Shown here: piece by piece, positions 21,692 to 31,460 of the stretch
Position numbering within the stretch: the stretch's first letter is position 1
Layout: each line of letters opens with the position of its first letter
NCBI RefSeq assembly: GCF_000002425.4
Contig: NC_037261.1
Span: 7,616,701 to 7,680,700, forward strand
DNA from: Physcomitrium patens
Taxonomy: Eukaryota; Streptophyta; Bryopsida; Funariales; Funariaceae
DNA length: 64,000 nt
Reading direction: 5' to 3'
Notes under the pieces: generated by a model
The model's database searches: none
Told to the model about the DNA's origin: nothing
The model's input: only the letters and a program-made list of their open reading frames with translations
Position numbers and translations under genes: made by a program

Positions 21692-22615
21692 GCAGTTGGA
21701 AGCTATGGCTATTCTATATTGAATAAGTTTGTGCAAGTTGGTGATGGCAATTTGGATGAAAAATCTCTCGATAATAAAAAGGTATTTTCTACATTTGAAA
21801 GAAGTAAGGATGTTTTGCCTAATACTTTGAATTATGTTGAAGAATTTAAGGTTGAACCTTTACAAAAAATGGATTATGAATCCATTGAAGGTTATAATCA
21901 TGAAGATTGTATGAATTCACAACATTATGATGTGAGAAGTGGTGGGATTATGCATGGATCTGATGATGAAAGTCAAATTGCATATGGCTATGAGACCACA
22001 TATGAATTGGGTGAAAGAAGTTATGAGTTTCCACATGAAGAGGGTTATGTAATTGCACAAGCTTATGATACTAAATGTGGTTGTGAAACCACAAAGGATT
22101 ATTTTGAAAGTTATGAGACTTTTCAAGAGCATGAGATTTCAAAAGGGCATGAGAATTTTCAATATTATGAGGTTATACAATGCTTTGAGACAACAAAAGA
22201 TTATGATGTTTCAGAAGGATGTATTCAAGAAGATATGAAGGATGTTATACAAGATTATGTCGCAAATAAAGATTATGGGATAAAAGATAAGGATGCTAAG
22301 TCATTGACTATGATTAAGTTAATTATGAGTACTTCACTTTTGGACCAAGGTCAAACTTACATAGATAATGTACATGTAATGGGAACACAATTGGATTTTG
22401 ACAAAGATAAGATTCATCATGAAGTATGGAATTCAAGGGTTGAAAATCTAAAAAACTTCAAATATAATGACATGGAAAATGGATTTAAAGATTACATGGA
22501 CATCTTAAATGGGACTTGGAATCAAAGAAATAAGAAAAACGATACAAGGAAGATGTATGTAGCTATGAGGAAGAGGTTTCAATTCAATCTTTTCATTTCA
22601 AATTTTGTACATTAA
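21692..22615 (+). CDS. Element III Tyr/Glu-rich ORF (unknown function)
   Basis: An open frame continuing that of 15,668-15,749 after removal of element IV. It is about 300 residues with no stop until TAA at 22,613. It is rich in Tyr, Glu, Asp and Lys with a loose repetition of Y-E-x-x and x-x-T-T-K-D-Y blocks (Y-E-T-T-Y-E-L-G-E, F-E-T-T-K-D-Y-D-V-S-E-G). I recognise no polymerase, protease or integrase motif. It occupies the place where pol would be. The open frame extends upstream into the element IV LTR (from 21,617), but those 25 codons are not part of the protein. It could be a low-complexity passenger or a fast-evolving accessory ORF. Confidence 0.5.
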   Translation, partial: AVGSYGYSILNKFVQVGDGNLDEKSLDNKKVFSTFERSKDVLPNTLNYVEEFKVEPLQKMDYESIEGYNHEDCMNSQHYDVRSGGIMHGSDDESQIAYGYETTYELGERSYEFPHEEGYVIAQAYDTKCGCETTKDYFESYETFQEHEISKGHENFQYYEVIQCFETTKDYDVSEGCIQEDMKDVIQDYVANKDYGIKDKDAKSLTMIKLIMSTSLLDQGQTYIDNVHVMGTQLDFDKDKIHHEVWNSRVENLKNFKYNDMENGFKDYMDILNGTWNQRNKKNDTRKMYVAMRKRFQFNLFISNFVH

Positions 22616-22723
22616 CAATGGTTTGGTCATGTGCAAAGGAGGATATTTGCAAAGTACTTGCACATGTGGAATAAATGAAAACATTGGCATTAAAAAAAAT
22701 AATAAAATAATAATAATAATAAT

Positions 22724-22814
22724 TAGAGAAGTATCATTGTAAAGCAAGACTATGGTGGTATTAAAAGGGAGGTACATTTATAAGATATAGATGCCTTTGA
22801 TTTAAGTTTTCTTA

Positions 22815-22853
<39 letters not shown>

Positions 22854-23190
22854 AGAGAAGTATCATTGTAAAGCAAGACTATGGAGGTATAAAAAGGGAG
22901 GTATATTTACAAGATATAGATGCCTTTGATTTAAGTTTTCTTGAAAAAAAAAAAAAAAAAACAAAAAAAAAAACAAATTAGAGAAGTATCATTGTAAAGC
23001 AAGACTATGGAGGTTTAAAAAGAGAGGTACATTTACAAGATATAGATGCCTTTGATTTAAGTTTTCTTGAAAACAAAAAGAATAAAATAAAAGAAAATTG
23101 GAGAAGTATCATTGTAAAGCAAGACTATGGAGGTATAAAAAGGGAGGTACTCTTATAAGATATAGATGCCTTTAATTTAATTTTTATTGG
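22724..23190 (+). repeat. Four tandem units with A-tracts in element III
   Basis: Four copies, starting near 22,724, 22,853, 22,979 and 23,099, of a roughly 90-bp unit (AGAAGTATCATTGTAAAGCA, then AAAGGGAGGTAC, then GATGCCTTTGATTTAAGTTT). Most are separated by A-rich runs, the longest about 34 bases at 22,817-22,850. Element IV has one copy (19,469-19,565). Confidence 0.85.
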
Positions 23191-23536
23191 CAAAAAAATA
23201 TATATATATATATTGAAAAAGAATTATTTGAGTTGACAACATTAAAAGATGATGAAAGATTTTTGATATTTATCAAGAAAATAGATTGGAAGTTTCTTGG
23301 AAAAAATTACATATATTCGATTAAAGGATGATGGCAATGGAAGCAAGTGAAGTTACTCAAACAAAAGCAAACATAAATAAATATAGAAGACTTTGTTAAA
23401 GACATAAATCTTTTAAGACAACAAGATGATTTTGATTTGAATAGTGAATATAAAGAAGAAGAATTGGATGAAGACATTGAAAATATTGTATCAATAAAAC
23501 AAAGTTGGATTATTTGGTGCATACCACAGGATGCAC
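23191..23536 (+). pseudogene. Element III 3' internal remnant
   Basis: Homologous to 19,630-19,720 and 20,340-20,385 of element IV (AAAGATGATGAAAGATTTTTG; TTGGTGCATACC...GGATGCACAAG). It contains short open pieces rich in Asp/Glu/Lys but no recognisable domain. The reverse transcriptase stub seen in element IV is not recognisable here. Confidence 0.5.
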
Positions 23537-23537
23537 A

Positions 23538-23554
23538 AGTTCAGAGGGGATGGA
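23538..23554 (+). promoter_or_regulatory. Polypurine tract of element III
   Basis: AGTTCAGAGGGGATGGA directly precedes the 3' LTR start at 23,555. Confidence 0.75.
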
Positions 23555-25264
23555 TGTCGTGTTGTAACATGACTATATGGTGAAAGATGATAATATGGAT
23601 CTTATTATAGAAGAGCCAAGTTAAAAGAAAAGCTAGAAAAATATAGATAAAAGATAGGAAGGTAGTAAAACTTTTAGTAGTAATGCTTCTCTTTTAGAAA
23701 AAATAGCTTCTACTTACTTTGTAAGGCCAAAAATAAGGCAAAGTAGGATAGATTGGAAAAAAAATGATATAGACATCTTTAGGAAGAAATTGAGAATAAA
23801 TTCTAGTAAAAATTACTAAAAACAAAAACTAGATGTTGATACCCGGGGAGGGCCGGTTATGAACCAAGTCGAAATCAGACCCTGAGGCACAAAACCGAGT
23901 CTCGACAACGACTCTGGTACTCTTTGGCAGATCGGAGAGTGGGATTTCAAAGAAGATTGGATAGGGTTTCTATGGGTATTAATTTTGGATGATTTGGAGT
24001 TGATATGACTTTGTAAGAGCTTTGCAAAGTCAAGGTTTGTTTTGGATGACTTGGATTTTATGAAATAAAATAGGGTTTATGTTTTGGGTGATATCAAGAG
24101 TTTTGTAATAGATCTATGGGTGAAAATTTTTGGGTTTATGGTTATATTTGTATTTAATATATGTTGTAAATTTAAGCTCGATCTAATGGTTGAATTGAGG
24201 AATATTGAGGTTTAAGTGGATCAAGGTCTCAAAAAGTAGAATTTTAGGTCTAGTAGGGGTTTTTAAGATTTCTTGCAATATACTCATTGGATTAGAGTGA
24301 AACTTACATAAGAGAATATTAGACTTGATTTTCTATGTGTATAAGAATTTTGAAATCAATCGAATGGTGCAAAGGAGAGATATTGGCTTTGGAAGATTGG
24401 CATCAAGATTGGAGAAGGAGGCCGGCCAATACCCAAGCACATTTTTGAGGTTATCATCAATTCCATAATTCCGATCCTTTTCAAATTTTTTTTTGCTTGT
24501 TTTTGACTTTTTTTTTTAGAAGTGTGCAAAATTTGAGTTAAGATCAACGGTTTATTCATTAGTTATTGAGTTTTAAATTTGTTGTAGGAATTACTAGGAT
24601 TTGGTTTAGGGTTTGGTTAGGGTTTGGTTTAAGATTTAGGATTTGGATTAGGGTTTGATTTAGGGTTTAAGGTTTGGTTTAGGATTTGAGATTTAGAATT
24701 TATTTAGGGTTTAGAGTTTGGATTAGGATTTGATTTAGGATTTAGAATTTGATTTAGGATTTGGGATTTAGGATTTATTTAGGATTTAGGATTTGGTTAA
24801 GATTTGGTTTAGGATTTGGTTAGGGTTTGATTTAGGATTTAGGGTTTGAATTAGGGTTTGGTTAAGATTTGGTTTAGGATTTGATTGGGATTTGGTTTAA
24901 GATTTATTTAGTGTTTGATTCTGGATTTAGGATTTTATTAGGATTTAAGATTCAATTAGTTTTGGCCTAAAGTTTGAATGAAGTTCAATAGGATTTTAAC
25001 TAGAATTAAATTGAGATTGAATTGAGATGTATTTGAGTGATATTTGTGATCCTTCTAATATTTCTTTAAGAATTCCTATTATTTTTTTGAAATTTCTTTG
25101 AGATTTGTTTTTAATTTGATTAAGCTTGCTTAGTATTATTATGGTCTAATTAGAGCATTGTTAGTATTCTATTAGAATTAAGATTTTATTATTATAATTT
25201 CCATTCTTCATTCCACAGCCAGGTGCTCGGAGTATTCTTAAGCAAGACTTCACATATTACAACA
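23555..25264 (+). mobile_element. Element III 3' LTR (1710 bp)
   Basis: Pairs with 13,122-14,860 and ends ATATTACAACA, a G-to-A version of ATTACGACA. It includes a telomere-like array at 24,593-24,930. The length difference from the 5' LTR lies mainly in that array. Confidence 0.9.
24593..24930 (+). repeat. Telomere-like array in element III 3' LTR
   Basis: GGATTTGGTTTAGGGTTTGG-type tandem variants, the counterpart of 14,157-14,530 but shorter and with more ATT for GTT changes. Confidence 0.9.
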
Positions 25265-25268
25265 ACGG
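25265..25268 (+). repeat. Target-site duplication of element III, right copy (ACGG)
   Basis: Exact copy of 13,118-13,121. Confidence 0.8.
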
Positions 25269-25566
25269 TCATCATCTAAAGTTAGATATGATAGAACCTT
25301 CAAAGTCGACAAATCCTTGAATAGAAGAATTTGCTATGAAGTTGGCTAGACTTCAAGCAATTATGAATATTCATCTAAAAAAGACTCTACAATATTATAA
25401 GCTAGCAGTGGATGAATTTAGGAAAGAAGATCCTCCATTTTAAGTTGGTGACAAAGTATGGCTTCTTTGGCACAATATAAAAACCAATAGACTATGTGAT
25501 AATTTGGACTATCAAAGTTTGGGACCATTTGTGATTCAGAATTAAGTCAATAACGTAACTTATTGC
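25269..25566 (+). pseudogene. Element II integrase, second part (GPF module)
   Basis: Continues the integrase cut at 13,121. It reads F-A-M-K-L-A-R-L-Q-A, Y-Y-K-L-A-V-D, a stop, V-G-D-K-V-W-L-L, then Y-Q-S-L-G-P-F-V-I-Q, the G-P-Y/F module found after the catalytic core of gypsy integrases. Two or three stops are present. Confidence 0.8.
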
Positions 25567-25880
25567 TTGAAGTTATCTTTATCTATGAAGATTCATTCAA
25601 TCTTTTATATTTCACTTTTAAAAAAGTATAAAGAATTACACATATCATGTCGAAGACAACCACTACTTCCTATGGTTGAAATCAATGATTATGTTAAATT
25701 TGATATAGAAGAGGTATTAGATTCAAGGACAAGATATAGAAGGCTTGAATATCTCATCCATTGGCACATATATGATATCAACAATTACATGTAGGAACTA
25801 ATTGACAACCTTGTAAATATACAAATGAAGATTCAAAAGTTCCATCAGCGACATCTATCTAGACCAAAAGCAGCAAAATG
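25567..25880 (+). pseudogene. Element II chromodomain
   Basis: A 75-codon open stretch (25,567-25,794) reads I-F-Y-I-S-L-L-K-K-Y, then F-D-I-E-E-V-L-D-S-R-T-R-Y-R-R-L-E-Y-L-I-H-W. After a stop (TAG, from TGG of the conserved S-W-E) come E-L-I-D-N-L and K-I-Q-K-F-H-Q-R-H. This is the chromodomain order of chromoviruses. Confidence 0.85.
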
Positions 25881-26468
25881 AGGAACAATAGCTTAATAAG
25901 ATGGCTTTACAATGAAGATTTCTAGTTCTTGGCTTCATAAAGAAGGGAAGGAGGCGGCGTTTGAAGAGGCAATTTTTTCAAATGTTTAAAATAATATAAG
26001 TCAGTAGTTTGAGTTCACGACCATAGCTTGTTTATATTTTTTTGATCATATCTACTTTATATGATATGAATAGTCAAGAGATAGATACCTTGTAGATCAT
26101 ACCATTTCAATCAAGTAGATTGTGGAGATGATCTCAAGATGAAGAGCCACTTGAACCATGAAGACATCAAAGGATACTCAATAATACGTTAGTAGTAATT
26201 GTATTTGAGGTAGCACCTACTTATGAAGGATGCCCAAGAAGAGTGTTTGCATGATATTTCATAGTAAAAATACCAAAGTTCATGCTTGGTGACAAGTAGA
26301 AGGCTTGGGACACTATTGATGGCTACAAGGGCCTATGAACCATTTGCCTCATGAAAAAAAACTGGAATATATAATAGACACCATGCGACAAATCTTCAAC
26401 TTCTTGCGCATATACTGATTTGTAGCAACATTACTTCTCAGAGACCTCAAAGCTAGAGGAAGAAATGA
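25881..26468 (+). other. Element II 3' non-coding spacer
   Basis: About 590 bp between chromodomain and 3' LTR with no supported coding. It contains a purine-rich run GAAGGGAAGGAGGCGGCG at about 25,951. A second purine run, CTAGAGGAAGAAATGA, just before 26,469 is the better polypurine-tract candidate. Confidence 0.5.
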
Positions 26469-26897
26469 TGTCATAGACATACAACTAAAGAAAATTTGAA
26501 GAGATTCTAAGAAGGTTCTTATAGATCTTAGAAGGTTCTAAAAGATTCAAGAAGATTTCAATAGGTTCTAAAGATTCTAAAAGATTCTAATAGATTTTAA
26601 AAAAGTTTTAGAAGGTCATATGAGATCCTATAAGGTTCTAGAAGGCTTTAGATGATTTAAGAAGTTGTCAAAGAAGGATCTTAGGCTTGCTTTGTTTTCA
26701 AGCCTCATAGAAACTTTTAAGAAGCTTCTTAGAACCTAATATATATAGAAGTTGAAACTGAAAGGATCTTTAGTCTCAACAACTCACTGCTTGTGGTTTA
26801 GCCAAGATCTTCTTAGCTTATACCCAGTTATTATTCTAATATCAAGCTAACTCCATTTCTTGGTCTTCAATCCTTGTTTTGTATATGGTTCCTAACA
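26469..26897 (+). mobile_element. Element II 3' LTR (429 bp)
   Basis: Starts TGTCATAGACATA, ends TTCCTAACA. It shows the repeated GAAGATTCT-type block (26,490-26,660) and TATATATA near 26,737, and lacks the solo LTR that splits the 5' copy. It differs from the 5' LTR at many positions, so element II is clearly older than III and IV. Confidence 0.9.
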
Positions 26898-26902
26898 TTT
26901 GA
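26898..26902 (+). repeat. Target-site duplication of element II, right copy (TTTGA)
   Basis: Exact copy of 6428-6432. Confidence 0.85.
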
Positions 26903-28085
26903 TAGCCTCAAATGTAAAAAAGAATTAAAGACTTTGTAAAATCATGTGATATTTACTCAAGATCAAAAAAACTTCATTATCAACCTTAAAGACTTTTTCA
27001 ACTATTATCTATTTTAAAACAACTATGGTCTTCTGTTTCAATAGATTTCATTATGGATCTTTCAATTTCAAGTTTGTATGATTTTATATTTGTGATAGTA
27101 GATAATTTTATCAAGATGGTACATTTTTTATTATATATAAAATCTATTATAGGTAAAGAAACAGCTAAGATTTTTTTTGACAACATCTATCACTATCATA
27201 GATTATTTAAGGATATTATATCAGATAGAGAGACTCAATTTGTATCAAGATTTTGAATAATCTTTTTCAAGACTCTAAAGATCAATATGAAACTATCTTT
27301 ATCCTTTTATCTTCAAATTGATTGACAGATAGAACAAGTGAATCAAGTTTTGAAGCAATATTTGAGGTATATCACCAACTATCATTAAGATGGTTGAACA
27401 ACTCTTTTACCATTGGTAGAGTTTGCATACAATAATTTGATAAATTTTTCTACTTAAAAAATACTTTTTTTTGCCAATTATGGTTATCATCTACAACTTG
27501 ATACTTTGGATTTTTTAGAAGTTGATAATCTTACAACAAAAGATTTGGCAAACTGTTTGCCAGAGTTAAATACAACAATGAAGGCGTAGTTAATGGAAGC
27601 TCAAGAATGAAAAAAGATCAATGCAAATACCTATTGTAAGAAACAACTACAATTCAACATGGGTGACAAGGTATGGCTACTTTGTTGCAATATCAAGACT
27701 ACTTATCTTTGTGACAAATTGGAATATTATAGGCTTAAATCTTTTCTTATTTGTGAATGAATCAATCTTGTTGCTTATTAATTATATCTATTAAAATCTA
27801 TAAAGATCTATTTTATATTCCACATATTTTTTTTAAATCATATAAGACAATGAATATCTCAAAAAGAAAAAAAATGCCACTTCCTCTTATAGAAGTGAAT
27901 AATCTTCAAGAATTCAATGTGGAAGAAGCCTTAGATTCAAGGTAGCAGTAGAATAGGTTAAAACATCTTATTCATTAGCATAGATATGACATTAGTGAAT
28001 GCATATGACAATCAGTAAAGAATCTTACAAATGCAATAAAGAAAATTGAGGCTTGTCATAGGCAACTTCTATCAAAATTGAGATA
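26903..28085 (+). pseudogene. Element V integrase core and chromodomain
   Basis: Resumes the integrase cut at 6427: (stop)-P-Q-M, R-I-K-D-F-V, S-C-D-I-Y-S-R-S-K. It goes on through F-I-M-D-L-S, D-N-F-I-K-M-V-H-F, I-S-D-R-E-T-Q-F-V-S-R-F (standard S-D-R-x-x-x-F-x-S-x-F), L-P-L-V-E-F-A-Y-N-N and G-D-K-V-W-L-L. A chromodomain follows at 27,890-28,080 (F-N-V-E-E-A-L-D-S-R, R-L-K-H-L-I-H). Stops replace several Trp, Gln and Arg codons. Same general type as element II but a different family by sequence. Confidence 0.8.
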
Positions 28086-28157
28086 AAGAATTGCAAGATC
28101 CATAAAAGATAATGATCACTCCTTTTAGAATTCTTTTTTAAAAGAGAAAATAAGATC

Positions 28158-28159
<2 letters not shown>

Positions 28160-28199
<40 letters not shown>

Positions 28200-28206
28200 T
28201 TATTTA
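28160..28206 (+). repeat. (TA)n microsatellite
   Basis: Uninterrupted TA dinucleotides followed by TTTA units, at the boundary between the element V coding region and its LTR. Confidence 0.9.
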
Positions 28207-28720
28207 TTCTAATATTTATTTATATAATTAAATAAAAATACATAAAAATAGATTTATTTCATAGTATTTTTTAGAAAATATTCTTAGAAGCTTAAAAATG
28301 CTACTTTGACTTTACATGTATTTGTAATTGATTGATAGGCTAGAAACTTGATCAACAAATTAATCATATATTAGTAGCTTATAAAACAAGCTAAGTATGT
28401 GGTATATATATAAAAAACTTGTCTTGCAAATTAAGATATGTGTCTTATAAAGTCAATATGTTTTGAAGGATCTATAGGACATCACCATATAGCTTCTAAT
28501 TAAGATTATATATGGATGCAAGAATGAAGTCTTCTTTATTCTTATGAATATATTTTTAGTCTTTAATCTTATTTCAAGACTTTCTAGTCTTTTTGTCTTT
28601 GGGAATAGCCATTCTTGTTTAATATTATATCATCTTTGAGTAAATTTTTAGTTTTTTTGAATGACACAAGAGTGTATTGACCTTTTAATTTTTTAAGGTT
28701 CATTTCCTTCATACTTGTTA
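28207..28720 (+). mobile_element. Element V 3' LTR (approximate)
   Basis: Matches 59,040-59,540 over about 500 bp (GATTTATTTCATA, AACAAGCTAA, AAATTAAGATATG, TTTCAAGACTTT, AAGAGTGTATT). Position after the element V chromodomain identifies it as the 3' LTR. Neither end can be fixed to the base. Confidence 0.7.
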
Positions 28721-30479
28721 GCTAAGTTTTCAATCTATTTATCACTTATAATTATATATAAAGTCTATTAAGCTTCTAAAAAGCTTCCTAATAAGATATC
28801 AACCATTTAACTTATTCCTACTTATTTCTAACTTGCTCTACTTATTTAAATAAGTATACTAATAAACATGACTATCTATTCTATTACCTCATCTTTTAGG
28901 TAATAACTTTTATAAAAAGCTCTATCATTACTTCATAATTTGATAAAAACTAAAATCCTTAAAAATAATATAAATAACAAACTTTGATCTTTATTATGTA
29001 CAAAGATGGTTGATTGGTCCTTTTAACTATCAATAATGTCTTATACTAGGATAAGAGGATGACCCAATTATTTGATTGTTATTGAGGCCTTTATAGCTAT
29101 CTTCAAATAATACATTTTTTTTCTATTAAGTGTAGTATCCACCTTCAATAATACTTCTAAGTATTAAGAGTCTCTTCTAAAATCATAGTACCAAACATGT
29201 TGTATATTACCATCTATTTAAAAAGAACATATCTCTTTAAAAATCTTCATCATAATTGTAATATTATCGAAGTTGAAATAATCTAAGTACTTTATCTAGT
29301 GATTTTGTAAGTAATAACTTTAAAGATGAATATGTTGGTTCTTGATTCTCCAAGTTTATATAGGAATTATACTAGTTGATTCTTAAGAAAATTGTATTGT
29401 TTGGTATAGAACATCTCTTTCAATGAGATTTTTTTTAGACCATATTAAATACTAACTATATCTATCATAATATATTAAAAAATTAATAATATATTCTAAT
29501 TTTTTAAATACATTATAATAAATTTTTAAAAAAATATTTTTATTTTAAATTATTTTTTATATTTTCTTGAATGTTATTATTTAGATGTTTAATTAAATGT
29601 ACAATATGTTTAAGAGAATAAAATATTTTTTTAAATCACTATTGGTAGTAAATGTTTTAATATTTTATATTATTTTATTTAATATAATTAATTTAAATAT
29701 TAAAATTTCTTTGTGATTTAAAAATACTAAATATTAGAGTTTTTATTAATATCATTTAAAAGAAAATATTTCATAAAAAGAAATAAAAATACTTTAAAAA
29801 AATAATTGTGTACCTTTATTTTGAAACAATGATGAGTTCAATTAGTAAATTTTGCTTCAAACAAAAAAAAAAATTGCTTTAAATGTAGATTGTATCACAA
29901 TTCAAGTAGCATCTGCAAATTGAAATAAATACCAAAATGTATGAGTACCTTAATAATAAGCCACTGGTATTAAGAAAAAAAACAAAACAAAACAAAACAA
30001 AGTAGCTTCTCAATCCATTAAAAAGCTATATAGGTTCTATTTCGTCATCTCTAATGGTTTGTTGTTATGTCTGCAGTTTAGCTGTTGTAAAAATATAAAT
30101 CATACTTGTATTTATGATGTGGATTGTTATGTAATATTATAAACACTATGAGTATGGTTATTGAATCAATGTATCATACATTTTGATCACATCTTTACTG
30201 TAATGAAATCCAATTCTGTACAATAAATCTAACGTAAATATGCATATTTGTATAAATTTAGTACCCTTCAATGTATGGACTCAATTACACAAAAGGAGCT
30301 ACTCAAAACCTTACATCACCTTTCAACTCTATGTATATTTTAGGTTTTATAATCCATGTCTAAAACAAGATAAGGAGCCCTACTCCCATAATAATCAAGG
30401 ATGGAATATAACAAAATCTCATGTGTAACAAGTGCAATAAGAACAAGTCTGCAAAATTTTTACTTTTGCTAGTTATATA
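28721..30479. other. AT-rich intergenic DNA
   Basis: No coding support on either strand. Contains A/T runs and an AAAAC-type pentanucleotide repeat at about 29,978-30,002. Nothing else recognised. Confidence 0.6.
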
Positions 30480-31460
30480 TTAGTGCGCAACCAGTTGCCA
30501 TAGTAATCCGATTGTATGAGAAATCCGGCAAACCCAACAGTAGTGGAGGAACAGATCAGCGCATACGAGGTGAAGCAGCAAAGCAGACACATGAATTACC
30601 TTGCGTCTTCTTCACTTCTGGCTAGAGTTCATCGAAGGTTTGGTCTGCTCATGTACTGGGCTATTTTTCGTTTCGTTCAAATGAATTGTCTCCTTCATGT
30701 TTTCTTGGCACATGAACACCGAGGTCATCGGTTATTACAGACATGGTTACTATCTTCCTTTCGTGCGTCTGGTTTCATGTCCATGGGATCATCTGATCAG
30801 TTTTGGAAGGGAGGATCTTTCCTCGTCCTGACTTCATCATTACCACCGGCATGAGCGCCAACAGTTATGATTCCGCATGTGCGCCGCAGAGTGATAGTAA
30901 TTAGTGATCCTCGTCTTGCGGACGCTGGGTTTGCTGTTTTGGGTTGAAGTGTGAGCTAACTTAGCGTGCCTTCTTTCACGTCGTCTTCATGCGAGTCGAA
31001 ATTCTGGACGTCCGTGGTGCTTGCAGAGGGTTGCTGTATCATCATTTTATGTCCTCGGTTCACGGCTGCTCATGTCTGTATCCATGCTCTGGAGGACATA
31101 TGTGATGTCCGTGCGGGGCAACGATCTCAATCGACCGTTCGGGAATCATTTAGATCATCATCTCCAATTTCACAGCTTGAACATCCGCAAGCTCCATTCT
31201 GGGCTGCTTCGAGTGAGTTTGTTAGAGGCAGTAGCTTGGTTGCAGATCCAGTGAAAGTACATCGGTGATAGCCTGTTGCAGTTTTTGTGTGAGCAATATG
31301 CATGAGCACCAGATTGCACTAGACATAGAATAGAATGTGGGGAATGTTGAAGTTGGATGTTCATGAGGTGTTCGGTAGGAGTTAGTTCTTCGAAATTTGG
31401 AGAAATGGATGTTGACATTGGGTTTTGGGTCTTCAAATGATGCTGATATTGATGGTTGAG
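30480..31460. other. GC-richer island, unrecognised
   Basis: About 1 kb with clearly higher GC and CpG than its surroundings. It holds overlapping short open frames on both strands, for example 112 codons at 30,516-30,854 (plus) and 88 at 31,170-31,436 (minus). None has a motif I recognise and none shows a clear splice pattern. It may be a low-copy gene fragment, a promoter region or a decayed gene. Confidence 0.4.

Noticed and set aside
22724..23190. CRISPR-like array
   Set aside because: Repeats are long and the spacers are A-rich runs, not unique spacers, and the setting is a plant retroelement.
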